A stretch of 23,726 nucleotides of DNA from Myxococcales bacterium (lineage in GTDB: Bacteria; Myxococcota_A; Polyangia; Polyangiales; Polyangiaceae): assembly GCA_023248785.1 (NCBI GenBank), contig JAHFDX010000004.1, positions 1-23,726 on the forward strand, written 5' to 3'. Positions 7,831 through 15,106 of this stretch are shown here, piece by piece. A model generated the notes under the pieces. It had not been told where the DNA came from. It saw only the letters and a list, made by a program, of their open reading frames with translations, and did not search any database. Numbering within the stretch: position 1 is the first letter of the stretch; each line of letters starts with the position of its first letter. The position numbers and the translations under genes are program-made.

Positions 7831-8906
7831 TCGAGCCCCTCGCCGAGAGCATTGAGCTCCACGCTCGCGCACAAGCCTTTGTGACTGCGACGCTTCAGGG
7901 GCGCGTCCCAAGCGAGAGCTTTGAGTCGCTCGGAGCGGCCGTTGCGTCGTTTCAATATCGAAATATCGATGGTTACAAAAAGCTGTGTACTGCGCGCGGC
8001 ATAAGCGTGGAGCCCCCCTTTTCCCTGTCGCGCATGCCGGCCGTTCCCACAGACGCGTTTCGCTGGACGCGCGTATCCGCTTTTTCCGAACGCGACACGA
8101 ACACCACCTTTCGCACAAGCGGAACAACGGTCAAAGAGCGTGGTGTGCACTCGTTGCGTACAAGCGCGACGTACGATTTTGCGTGCGTGCCGTGGGCAAG
8201 AGCATTCGTTGAGCCCTCCAAAGATGAACGCTTTGCCGTTCTTGTGTTGGGCCCTTCCCAGGCCGAACTCGTGGATTCCTCCCTGACCCACATGCTCACG
8301 CAATTCGTGCGCGCGTGGGGAACACCAGAGAGCGGGTTCTTCGTTCGCGATGGCGTCACGGAAATCGAAAAATTCGCACGCGTCATCCAAGCTCTGGAAC
8401 GTCCAGCGCTTGTTGCAGGCACGTCGTTCGCGTTTGTTCACCTGCTCGATGAGCTCGGGGATCGTTCGCTGCCGCTTCCAAGCGGCAGTATCGTTATGCA
8501 TACGGGCGGATTCAAAGGGCGCTCCCGCGAGGTGCCCATAGGCGAGCTCACTCGATCCATGGCGATCGCGTTCGACATTCCAAAAAGCAACGTGCGCTCT
8601 GAATACGGCATGACCGAACTCTCCTCGCAGTTCTACGAAATCAACACCTCCAAAGAAGGAAACGCTGTGTATGTAGCGCCCGCGTGGGCTCGGGTGATTG
8701 CAGTCGATCCTATGTCTCTTGCGCCGGTTTCTGACGGCGAGATCGGCATTGCCCGCATCGAAGATCTGCTGAACATCGACAGTGCATGGGCCGTGCAAAC
8801 TGCCGATCGCGTGCGCCAACTTCCCCACGGGTTCGAGCTCTTGGGACGAATGCCGGGCTCTGCGCCACGCGGATGCTCTCTTTCTCTCGAAGAGATCCTT
8901 ACCTGA
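7827..8906 (+). CDS. LuxE-like acyl-protein synthetase (acyl-AMP/acyl-enzyme forming)
   Basis: The protein has 359 residues and resembles the LuxE/PaaK-type adenylating family. Visible motifs are AVPTDAFRW (72-80), the nucleotide-loop-like FRTSGTTVKERGVH (95-108), HTGGFKGRSREVP, and RSEYGMTELSSQFY, equivalent to the YGxTE motif of adenylate-forming enzymes. Near the C-terminus Cys350 sits in RGCSLSLEE, 10 residues from the end. LuxE proteins carry their acyl-accepting cysteine in this region, so the catalytic residue appears retained. LuxE activates a fatty acid with ATP and passes the acyl group to LuxC. The gene is coupled to the aminotransferase by ATGA and to the LuxC-like gene by TGATG. 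No luxAB or luxD is present, so light production is not implied. The acid substrate is unknown. Confidence 0.87.
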   Translation: MIEPLAESIELHARAQAFVTATLQGRVPSESFESLGAAVASFQYRNIDGYKKLCTARGISVEPPFSLSRMPAVPTDAFRWTRVSAFSERDTNTTFRTSGTTVKERGVHSLRTSATYDFACVPWARAFVEPSKDERFAVLVLGPSQAELVDSSLTHMLTQFVRAWGTPESGFFVRDGVTEIEKFARVIQALERPALVAGTSFAFVHLLDELGDRSLPLPSGSIVMHTGGFKGRSREVPIGELTRSMAIAFDIPKSNVRSEYGMTELSSQFYEINTSKEGNAVYVAPAWARVIAVDPMSLAPVSDGEIGIARIEDLLNIDSAWAVQTADRVRQLPHGFELLGRMPGSAPRGCSLSLEEILT

Positions 8907-9946
8907 TGCACTCGCTTCGTGAACGCATGGATTGCGTATGGCAATGGGTAGATGCCGCCGCGCGCGTAAAAAATAGCATCGAAAGTTACGAATCAGAGCT
9001 TTCGAATTCTACGGGCCTCTCCATCCCCGGCATCCGCTATGCGGTAGCGCGCGCACTCGAGGTCGATCCGAGTGAATCAGACGTGCTGCGACTCGTCGAA
9101 CGCACTTCCGAAACTCCCCATGTGACAGTGGTTCTTTCTGCCCATGTGTTTACGGCTCCTTTGCGCGCGATCGCCATCGCAGCTGCTGCGGCACCGCGCG
9201 TGGTCGTGCGTCCGTCACGGCGCGAGCCAGTTTTCACTCGCGCGCTTGTGGATCATCTTTCCCCGTCTGCGAGAGCGCAGACAACTGTTGTCTCGGATCT
9301 CGACTTGTCAACGGTACGCGCAGGCGAGATTCATGCGTACGGCCAAGGCGCCACAATCGATGCCATTCGCGCGCAACTTCCTCCAGGTGTTCACTTGCGC
9401 GCTCACGGTCCCGGCTTCGGAGTCGCGCTCGTCACAGCGAGCTGTGGGGCAGCTGCCGCCATCGCGAGTGACGTTGTGATGTTTGATCAGCGGGGCTGCT
9501 TGAGTCCGCGTTTTGTCATGTGTGTTGACACGAGCGTTTCCGCGATCAGCGTGGCGCAGGAGATCGACGTGGAGCTCACGCGCATGGCCACGTCGATCCC
9601 ACTCGGACAGCTCGACAACGAAGAGCGCGAAGGTCGACGTGCATACATGGACGCCATGGTATTTGCGGGAGCCACCGTCTTTGAGCGTGCTTCACACGCC
9701 GTTGTTGCAGGTGCGCCGATCAACACGCTCCCGCCGACGGGACGAGTCCTTCATGTGACATCGGTATCTGAACAATGGTGGACTCACCTGGGCACGCTCG
9801 CACCGTACGTAACGTGCATTGGAACCGATGATCCGAGTTGCGTTCCAGAAGATCTTTGCAAGCGAACGCGCGTATGCGCTCTTGGGGCTATGCAGTCGCC
9901 GCCGCTCGATGGTCCAGTCGATGTGCGCGATGTTGGCCAACGCTAA
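8906..9946 (+). CDS. LuxC-like acyl-CoA/acyl-protein reductase (aldehyde forming)
   Basis: The protein has 346 residues from ATG 8906, whose A is the last base of the LuxE-like stop (TGATG). It belongs to the LuxC branch of the aldehyde dehydrogenase superfamily. Features include SAHVFTAPLRAIAIA (78-92), the basic PRVVVRPSRREP, a Gly-rich GPGFGVALV (168-176) and the catalytic-cysteine motif FDQRGCLSPR with Cys198. LuxC accepts an acyl group on this cysteine and reduces the thioester to an aldehyde with NADPH. The protein is shorter than the roughly 480-residue luminous LuxC, mainly at the N-terminus, but the active-site half is complete. With LuxE it should convert a carboxylic acid to an aldehyde; the upstream aminotransferase could then yield an amine. 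It is the last gene of the operon and ends 19 bases from a convergent gene. Confidence 0.86.
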   Translation: MHSLRERMDCVWQWVDAAARVKNSIESYESELSNSTGLSIPGIRYAVARALEVDPSESDVLRLVERTSETPHVTVVLSAHVFTAPLRAIAIAAAAAPRVVVRPSRREPVFTRALVDHLSPSARAQTTVVSDLDLSTVRAGEIHAYGQGATIDAIRAQLPPGVHLRAHGPGFGVALVTASCGAAAAIASDVVMFDQRGCLSPRFVMCVDTSVSAISVAQEIDVELTRMATSIPLGQLDNEEREGRRAYMDAMVFAGATVFERASHAVVAGAPINTLPPTGRVLHVTSVSEQWWTHLGTLAPYVTCIGTDDPSCVPEDLCKRTRVCALGAMQSPPLDGPVDVRDVGQR

Positions 9947-9965
9947 CGTCGCATGCAACAGGCCT

Positions 9966-10889
9966 TTACAACGCTCGCGTTTCACCCACGGCAAGCGTCC
10001 ACAAGCGATCCCTGGGCAGCCCCTCGTTCTCAAACCATTGTGCGATGCGAGCGGGTGGAGCGCTCATTGGTTCGTCAGTGAGACGAAAGGTCCCCCAATG
10101 CATGGATACAAAGTTCTTCGCTCGCAGCGTCTTCCACGCAAGGCCCGCATCTTCCGGACCGATGTGTTGTGAGCTCATAAACCATTCCGGCTCATACGCG
10201 CCTATCGGCATCATTGCCCAATCAAGATTGCCAAAGCGCCCCGCGATCTCCGAGAAGACCCGCTCGTCGTAAGCCGTATCGCCTGCGTGATACGCACTCC
10301 CTTCGGGACCTTCGTAAACAAAGCCACCCCACAGTCTGCGATTTCGATCCCATGGCGTACGCATCGACCAATGGTGCGCAGGCACAAGCGTGATCCGAAC
10401 GGTTCCCGCGTCGTAACTCTCCCACCATCCAAGCTCCACCACGTTGGGCAGACCTGCGCTTCGAAGTACGGGACCGACATCTTTCGGAACAACGTAAAGA
10501 GCATCGGGACCAATCGACCGCAGCGTCGGAAGATCGAGGTGGTCGTAGTGCGCATGACTCACCGTCACAATGTCAACCGACGGAAGGTCGGCAAATGCAA
10601 CACCAGGGGGAGCTTTTCTCCGCACCATGCCAACGGATGCGCTCCAGATGGGATCGGTCAACACAAGCTTGCCTCCAAGACGCATGGCAAACGAAGAATG
10701 ACCAATCCACGTGAGCGAACCTTCAAGCGACGTGAGCGCATGGCCATTGTTTTCAACGCGGGGTGGCGCAAACGACGGCTCACGCACAGGGCGCTTTCCG
10801 TTCAATCGATCGACGACGAGCCATTTCACCAAATCCATTGGGGACTTGTCATCGGGAGTTGTACCGTTGAGGTTCGTATAGCGAGGCAT
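9966..10889 (-). CDS. NAPE-PLD/UlaG-like metallo-beta-lactamase-fold hydrolase
   Basis: The protein has 307 residues from ATG 10889; a GTG at 10907 would add six. It has the metallo-beta-lactamase fold with the dinuclear metal motif HAHYDHLD (His112, His114, Asp116, His117), a downstream PAHHWSMRTPWDRN segment, AGDTAYDE, and a C-terminal SMHWGTF histidine. The WIGHSSFAMRLGG strand, TDPIWS, DRNRRLWGGFVYEG and PIGAYEPEWFM are typical of the N-acylphosphatidylethanolamine phospholipase D-like branch. Members hydrolyse phosphodiester or lactone bonds, and many bacterial ones are uncharacterised. No signal peptide is visible, so it is probably cytoplasmic. It converges on the LuxC-like gene 19 bases away; a lipid or N-acyl-amine link between the two is tempting but unproven. 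Confidence 0.87.
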   Translation of the reverse strand: MPRYTNLNGTTPDDKSPMDLVKWLVVDRLNGKRPVREPSFAPPRVENNGHALTSLEGSLTWIGHSSFAMRLGGKLVLTDPIWSASVGMVRRKAPPGVAFADLPSVDIVTVSHAHYDHLDLPTLRSIGPDALYVVPKDVGPVLRSAGLPNVVELGWWESYDAGTVRITLVPAHHWSMRTPWDRNRRLWGGFVYEGPEGSAYHAGDTAYDERVFSEIAGRFGNLDWAMMPIGAYEPEWFMSSQHIGPEDAGLAWKTLRAKNFVSMHWGTFRLTDEPMSAPPARIAQWFENEGLPRDRLWTLAVGETRAL

Positions 10890-10957
10890 GTGCCCTCGAG
10901 TTTGCACGCTTTGTCAGGCAATGCCAGCGGGCGTGACGCCCCGTGCGACACAAAGAC

Positions 10958-11024
10958 GTCCCCTCATTGATTTGGCGTTGGGCCACATGCCACTACCTGC
11001 GTGGGAAGTAGCATGACAGGGGAC
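10958..11024 (-). other. Structured intergenic element downstream of jag
   Basis: The 180-base gap after jag contains a compact fold. GTCCCCT (10958-10964) pairs with AGGGGAC (11018-11024). Inside, CATGC plus TAC pair with GTA plus GCATG across a short loop and a 3-base bulge. Just left, GGGCGT/ACGCCC forms a tight hairpin (10929-10941). No strong T-run follows on the jag strand. It could be a weak terminator, an mRNA 3' structure or a small RNA. An ORF here is not convincing. Confidence 0.35.
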
Positions 11025-11068
11025 ATACCGAAGGATGGGGAGGACCCAGCCCAGCGCCGTGAAGTGAC

Positions 11069-11599
11069 TCACACGCTTTGCTCAAGCGCTTCGGCCTTTG
11101 CAGGAAGAATTTGCACCCTTCGATCGGGCTCTTCGCCCGTGCTCTCGGTGCGGACGTTTGTGATGTCGCGCAGGGCCATGTGGACCACGCGCCTGTCACG
11201 CGGGCTCATGGGATCAAAGGTAATGACCTTTCCCTCGCGAGCGACGCGTTGCGCCAGCTTGCGCGCCATCTGCGAGAGCTGATCTTCGTGACGCGCGCGA
11301 TACCCTTCGGCATCGACCAAGATGTGTTTGCGTTCGCCACCCAATCGCGCCACGACGCGCGTGGTTAGGTACTGAATCGCTTCAAGCGTTGCGCCTTTTT
11401 TTCCAATGATCCGCCCCGCATCGGGACCTTCGATTTCGATGCGGACCTCGTCTTCCGAACCCTCTCCGTCATCGGGAGCGAGATTCACTTCGGCATTCAT
11501 CTGCATTTTGTCGACGATCATGCGCAAGAACCCGAGCGCGCGATCGGCCTGCGGGCCGGCGGACCCATTTGAAACACTATCAGTTACAATTTCAGACAC
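11069..11599 (-). CDS. jag: Jag/KhpB RNA-binding protein (KH + R3H)
   Basis: The protein has 176 residues from GTG 11599, overlapping the yidC 3' end by 8 bases. A KH domain at about 50-100 contains the RNA-gripping GxxG loop (RIIGKKGATLEAIQYL, GKKG at 66-69). The R3H domain carries R136xxxH140 in MSPRDRRVVHMAL. The N-terminal Jag_N domain found in many Firmicutes homologues is absent, leaving about 20 unstructured residues before the KH part. The C-terminus is short and charged. Jag/KhpB (SpoIIIJ-associated protein) binds RNA and is linked to cell envelope and division control in Gram-positives. Its role in Myxococcota is not established. Linkage to yidC is the conserved arrangement. Confidence 0.93.
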   Translation of the reverse strand: MSEIVTDSVSNGSAGPQADRALGFLRMIVDKMQMNAEVNLAPDDGEGSEDEVRIEIEGPDAGRIIGKKGATLEAIQYLTTRVVARLGGERKHILVDAEGYRARHEDQLSQMARKLAQRVAREGKVITFDPMSPRDRRVVHMALRDITNVRTESTGEEPDRRVQILPAKAEALEQSV

Positions 11600-13301
11600 G
11601 GGCTTTTCCCTTTCCCAAGGCGGGCCTATCGCTCGCCGAAACTTCCTTCACCCCGATCACAGGGGTGCGCGGCGCAAAGCGCTCGATTGCGAGTTGCTGG
11701 ATGATCCCAAGCGCACTGTTCGTGAGCATGTACACCCCTAGCGCTGCCGGCAAAAAGAGCATCATCACCGTGAAGATGGCGGGCAGCAGCCACATCATCA
11801 TCTTGGCTTGAACCGGATCGACACCCTGCATCGGCACAATGCGTTGCTGCACAATCATGAGCGCCCCGAGAACAAGCGGCAGGACGTAGAAACGATCGGG
11901 GGCAGACATGTCTGAGAACCAAAGAAACTTGGTTTGATACATTTCCGCCGCAGTCTGCAACGTCGTGTACATCGCAAACCAAACCGGCATCTGCACAAGC
12001 TGCGGCAAGCACCCACCGAGCGGATTGATCTTATTCTTCCGCCAGAGCTCCATTTGTGCGAGGCCCCGTGCCTGCGCATCGTCTTTGAACTTCTCGTTGA
12101 GCGCATCGAGATCGGGCTTCAGACGTCGCATCGCAACAGTCGATTGAATCGACTTCCACGTGAGCGGGAACAGAAGGATACGCACGCACAGTGTCATCAC
12201 GATGATCGCGATGCCCCAGTTGCCAAACGTCACCTTGTCGTGGAGGAAATTCAAAAACGAAACGAGTACCTTCGCCACGACCGTGAACGTCCCTAGGTCG
12301 ATGAGATCCATCGCGCCGCGATTGTCTCCCGCCACGTGCGTCAGCACGCTGCGCTGCTTCGATCCAAAAAACGCGGTCTGCTTGTACGTCGCAGCCTGCC
12401 CAGGTGAAAGCTCACGTGCATCGTACTTCGCCCATGCGCGGTAACTCTTGCCCTCGGGCTCGTCCTCCGGTTTTTGATCTCGAAGGCGAATAGGCTCGGT
12501 GACTAGCGAGCAATCTACCGGCTGGCCAGGCTCGGGAAAGAGAGCCTGCGCAAAGTAGTAGTTTGAGATGGCGACGAAGTGATCGACTTTGCCCGCGCTA
12601 AACCAACCTTCCTTAAAGTCCTCCGGCTTCTTGCGCGTTACCTTCGACGAACTGCCGCACGCTGTTTCTGTCAGAAATGGAGATACGCGGCCGAGGCTCC
12701 CCGAGAGTTCCTTGCTCGTGCGAAACGCAAAGAGCCCCACGCTCAATCGGTGTCGTTTTGGTTCACTTGCGCGATTGACAATGGTCGTTTCGACATCGAG
12801 TTCGTAGGCCCGAACGCCTGCGCGATATACCTTTTTGACGTCCACAAGTCCTTCGTCGGCATACGTGAATTCACAGGTCTTTGCGTCAACCTGTTTGGCC
12901 TGCCAATTGAAGCGATCGAACCGAAACTGGTCATCGCCTTCCGCACCACGAAAGAGCATGCGAAGCGATCGCCAGCGCTCGTGATCAGGTGTCGTCGATA
13001 AATCCTTCGCATCGCTGTTTGCAAAACGCGGCTCGAGAAGGCGAAAGTGTTTGACCGCCGCACCGCGGGCGCTGAGTTCGGCCTCGTATCCATCGCCGCG
13101 CACCGTGCAAGGCGTGCCCTCGGTCGGTGGCTTCGGGCTCTTGCCATCGAGGACATCGGGCTCGAAGTCGGGTGCGTCGACATACACTTCTGCCGGCAGC
13201 GGGCGAACATCGGTCCCCGCCGACTTGCGGAAAAACATAAAGTAGAGGCCGAGCATGACGGCCGCGATGAGGAGCACACGAGTTATGGCGTTACGGTCCA
13301 T
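11592..13301 (-). CDS. yidC: Membrane protein insertase YidC (Oxa1 family)
   Basis: The 569-residue insertase is of Gram-negative type. An N-terminal anchor helix (ITRVLLIAAVMLGLYFMFF) is followed by a large periplasmic P1 domain (about 60-345), then the five-helix conserved core (about 350-550). Core hallmarks are the groove arginine in MTLCVRILLFPLTWKSI, a charged cytoplasmic hairpin (MRRLKPDLDALNEKFKDDAQARG), and NPLGGCLPQLVQMPVWFAMY. It inserts proteins into the inner membrane alone or with SecYEG. The tail is short and basic (GKGKARV). An AAAGGGAAG Shine-Dalgarno precedes ATG 13301, and only 18 bases separate it from yidD. The stop lies inside the jag 5' end (GTGTCTGA). The P1 sequence is lineage-specific, as is usual. 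Confidence 0.96.
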   Translation of the reverse strand: MDRNAITRVLLIAAVMLGLYFMFFRKSAGTDVRPLPAEVYVDAPDFEPDVLDGKSPKPPTEGTPCTVRGDGYEAELSARGAAVKHFRLLEPRFANSDAKDLSTTPDHERWRSLRMLFRGAEGDDQFRFDRFNWQAKQVDAKTCEFTYADEGLVDVKKVYRAGVRAYELDVETTIVNRASEPKRHRLSVGLFAFRTSKELSGSLGRVSPFLTETACGSSSKVTRKKPEDFKEGWFSAGKVDHFVAISNYYFAQALFPEPGQPVDCSLVTEPIRLRDQKPEDEPEGKSYRAWAKYDARELSPGQAATYKQTAFFGSKQRSVLTHVAGDNRGAMDLIDLGTFTVVAKVLVSFLNFLHDKVTFGNWGIAIIVMTLCVRILLFPLTWKSIQSTVAMRRLKPDLDALNEKFKDDAQARGLAQMELWRKNKINPLGGCLPQLVQMPVWFAMYTTLQTAAEMYQTKFLWFSDMSAPDRFYVLPLVLGALMIVQQRIVPMQGVDPVQAKMMMWLLPAIFTVMMLFLPAALGVYMLTNSALGIIQQLAIERFAPRTPVIGVKEVSASDRPALGKGKARV

Positions 13302-13319
13302 TCGGGCTTCCCTTTGCGC

Positions 13320-13562
13320 TCACGCGCAAAGTTTCTTAGGGGTGCCGGCGGAAAGAGGAGGAGGGTCGAAGCCGCCGGGATGAAACGGATGGCACTTACA
13401 CAGCCGCACCGCCGAAAGCAAGCTACCGCGCAGAGCGCCATGCTCCGTGATGCACACGGCTGCGTAGCGCGAACACGAGGGCTCGAAGCGACACGCAGCG
13501 GGAAGCCACGGCGAAATCGCACGCTGGTAGATACGAATGAGTGCAAGAAGCAGCCGGGCCAT
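13320..13562 (-). CDS. yidD: Membrane protein insertion efficiency factor YidD
   Basis: The 80-residue protein matches the usual YidD length and pattern. An N-terminal amphipathic segment (LLLALIRIYQRAISPWLP) is followed by CRFEPSCSRYA with conserved cysteines, an ITEHGALRGSLLSAVRLCKCHPFHPGGFDP core, and a short tail. YidD aids YidC-dependent insertion at the inner face of the membrane. A longer overlapping frame at 13283-13582 encodes no recognisable protein. The gene sits directly upstream of yidC as expected, but its usual neighbour rnpA is displaced by the TetR gene and a long hairpin. GGAGG occurs 13 bases before the ATG, which is far for a Shine-Dalgarno. Confidence 0.93.
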   Translation of the reverse strand: MARLLLALIRIYQRAISPWLPAACRFEPSCSRYAAVCITEHGALRGSLLSAVRLCKCHPFHPGGFDPPPLSAGTPKKLCA

Positions 13563-13682
13563 GCGAGAGAGTCAGCCTCCATAGCGCGAGGCGGCGCCCG
13601 CGCCTACGGCTGCGTGAGCAAAGTCGTTCCCTCCTGTGAGCCCTCCACCTGCAACGCCCAACGCGCCCTATCCGGCTGGGAG

Positions 13683-13735
13683 CCCCGCTACCCCGGCCCT
13701 TCCCCTATTTCGGGGGAAGGGCCGGGGTAGCGGGG
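13683..13735. repeat. 23-bp perfect inverted repeat (long GC-rich hairpin)
   Basis: The left arm at 13683-13705 and right arm at 13713-13735 are exact reverse complements over 23 bp (CCCCGCTACCCCGGCCC and onward), separated by the 7-base loop TATTTCG. No T-run follows on either strand, so it is not a canonical intrinsic terminator. The CCCCGGCCCTTCCCC core is like the palindromic extragenic repeats dispersed in many high-GC genomes. It lies between the TetR gene stop and yidD and could limit read-through or protect an mRNA end. Confidence 0.85.
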
Positions 13736-13755
13736 TGTCACGCGAAGGCCGTGGA

Positions 13756-14391
13756 TCAAGATGGGGATCCATCCGCAAACAAGGCAGCCGCAAAAATTTG
13801 TACTATGCGCATAATTTTATCATGTTCGTGGGTGCTGAATGGTAAGGAAAGATGACGAATGGCGAGGCCGTCTGAATAATTTAATATTGTCGACATAATT
13901 TCTGTGGCGTCGATCGATGATTTCAGCCGGAGCTCCGTCATCGCCTGTGAAAGCACGTCGATGAGAGCCGACTCGTCATCAGCCCGGCGAGCAAGGACCG
14001 CCGTCCGCAAGGATTCGTCCTCCGACGCCAGGATTTGCAGCCGTGTGAGAGTCCGAGCCTCCGCGTCCGGCGCAATTCGCACACGGACAGCACCCAATAT
14101 CAGGCGCTCGATTCTATCGGCCGGTCCGGCGACTTCTTGCACTGCTGTAAGCACGCGCTCTCGAACACGAGCGCTCACCTGATGTAGGACCGCAAGGACC
14201 AGTTCGTGTTTGCTCCCAAAATGGTACTGTACGACCCCTCGGCTAATGCCGGCGGCTCCGGCTACCTCTTCGAGCGTCGCGGCCGCGAGGCCACGCTCCG
14301 CAATGTAAGTCGTTGCGGTCGACAGGAGCTTGGCACGTGTCCGCTCGGTCCGCGCGTAGCGCCGTTGAGGAATCGGAGGCAATTTTGGCAT
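13756..14391 (-). CDS. TetR/AcrR-family transcriptional regulator
   Basis: The protein has 211 residues from ATG 14391; a TTG at 14400 would add three. An N-terminal DNA-binding domain is clear: RTERTRAKLLSTATTYIAERG, then the helix-turn-helix TLEEVAGAAGISRGVVQYHF (39-58) and GSKHELVLAVL. The rest is the all-helical ligand/dimer domain with no identifiable ligand class. It lies inside the rpmH-rnpA-yidD-yidC-jag locus, on the same strand, 70 bases after the rnpA stop, where no regulator normally occurs. The 3' third is visibly more AT-rich (around 13800-13900) than its neighbours, a possible sign of transfer. No divergent target gene is present. Autoregulation is possible, but no clear operator was found in 14392-14461. 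Confidence 0.9.
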   Translation of the reverse strand: MPKLPPIPQRRYARTERTRAKLLSTATTYIAERGLAAATLEEVAGAAGISRGVVQYHFGSKHELVLAVLHQVSARVRERVLTAVQEVAGPADRIERLILGAVRVRIAPDAEARTLTRLQILASEDESLRTAVLARRADDESALIDVLSQAMTELRLKSSIDATEIMSTILNYSDGLAIRHLSLPFSTHEHDKIMRIVQIFAAALFADGSPS

Positions 14392-14461
14392 TGCATACAA
14401 AAATTACCGTTGTTGCTCCGAAGCGGCAAGATCATCGATTGAGTCGACCCCCGGCAACGCT

Positions 14462-14842
14462 CTAACCCTGAAATTGCGAGGCTCGTCGGATGACCGCTGT
14501 CCAGGCACGACGCCATTCGACTTGCACATCTTGTAGTTGAAGCACATCGGCACCAATTTTGGCTATGACGATTAAATCTATTGGCCCGCTGAGCGGTGTT
14601 GGCCAAGAGCGAAAGCATTCGCGAACAAGCCGTTTGATGCGATTGCGCTGAACGGCATTGCCAACACGGCGGCTGACGACAAGCCCCAAGCGCCAGGTGG
14701 AATGATCCGAAGTGGTTTCAGATCGGGTCGCTACGACCAATATGAAATGCGAGGTGTGGATACCAGGGCCCGATGTCCGAGCACGGGCGAATTCAGCAGA
14801 ACGGCGGACCCGATGTCCTCGCGGGAGGCCGAGCGTTTTCAT
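14462..14842 (-). CDS. rnpA: Ribonuclease P protein component
   Basis: The 126-residue basic protein has the RNase P signature RRVGNAVQRNRIKRLVRECFR in its central part. It also has an N-terminal RGHRVRRSAEFARAR segment and a LIVIAK strand before the C-terminal helix. It supports the catalytic RNA in 5' maturation of tRNA precursors. It lies 53 bases downstream of rpmH on the same strand, the universal bacterial order, and is probably co-transcribed with it. The C-terminal half (ADVLQLQDVQVEWRRAW) matches the family in length. The RNase P RNA gene itself was not seen in this window. Confidence 0.94.
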   Translation of the reverse strand: MKTLGLPRGHRVRRSAEFARARTSGPGIHTSHFILVVATRSETTSDHSTWRLGLVVSRRVGNAVQRNRIKRLVRECFRSWPTPLSGPIDLIVIAKIGADVLQLQDVQVEWRRAWTAVIRRASQFQG

Positions 14843-14895
14843 TCACCATATCGTGCCATACGCGGGCCCACACTCCGTCTACATCCAGCCGGTGG

Positions 14896-15045
14896 TTACT
14901 TCTTGTAGACCGTTGGCGTAAGGCGATAACGACCCTTGCGACGACGGTTCTGAAGAACCTTGGCGCCACCACGCGTGGCCATGCGAGCGCGAAAACCATG
15001 TGTTCGTGCCCGGCGAATGTTGTGCGGCTGATACGTGCGCTTCAT
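14896..15045 (-). CDS. rpmH: 50S ribosomal protein L34
   Basis: This 49-residue gene was read directly from the minus strand: ATG at 15045, TAA at 14896-14898. The protein starts MKRTYQPHNIRRARTHGF, continues RARMATRGGAKVLQNRRRKGR and ends YRLTPTVYKK, a complete L34 of typical length and extreme basicity. GGAG ends 8 bases before the ATG. It is the first gene of the rpmH-rnpA unit. A promoter candidate lies at 15078-15106 and a hairpin covers the Shine-Dalgarno (15053-15066). Confidence 0.97.
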   Translation of the reverse strand: MKRTYQPHNIRRARTHGFRARMATRGGAKVLQNRRRKGRYRLTPTVYKK

Positions 15046-15052
15046 CGTGAAC

Positions 15053-15066
15053 TCTCCAGTGGGAGA
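15053..15066 (-). promoter_or_regulatory. Hairpin sequestering the rpmH Shine-Dalgarno
   Basis: In the rpmH leader TCTCC-CACT-GGAGA forms a 5-bp stem with a 4-base loop, and the GGAG of the 3' arm is the Shine-Dalgarno of rpmH. This could allow translational control. It is short and may be fortuitous. Confidence 0.4.
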
Positions 15067-15077
15067 AAGGGTTGGCG

Positions 15078-15106
15078 AATAAAGCAGGTCGAGGTGATGG
15101 GGTCAA
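15078..15106 (-). promoter_or_regulatory. Sigma-70-type promoter candidate for rpmH-rnpA
   Basis: On the minus strand TTGACC (15106-15101; five of six to TTGACA) is followed by a 17-base spacer and TTTATT (15083-15078; four of six to TATAAT). Spacing is ideal, and it lies about 30 bases upstream of the rpmH start codon. No other promoter in the gap is as good. Confidence 0.5.

Noticed and set aside
7782..8828. 348-codon minus-strand ORF opposite the LuxE-like gene
   Set aside because: No recognisable motif, and it conflicts with the clearly conserved LuxE-like reading frame and its coupled junctions.
7827..9946. Bioluminescence (lux) operon
   Set aside because: Only LuxE- and LuxC-like genes are present; luciferase subunits and the LuxD thioesterase are absent.
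10914..11072. 52-codon minus-strand ORF starting at a GTG that overlaps the jag stop
   Set aside because: The GTGA overlap is suggestive, but the peptide has no helix, domain or normal composition and the region is better explained by RNA structure.
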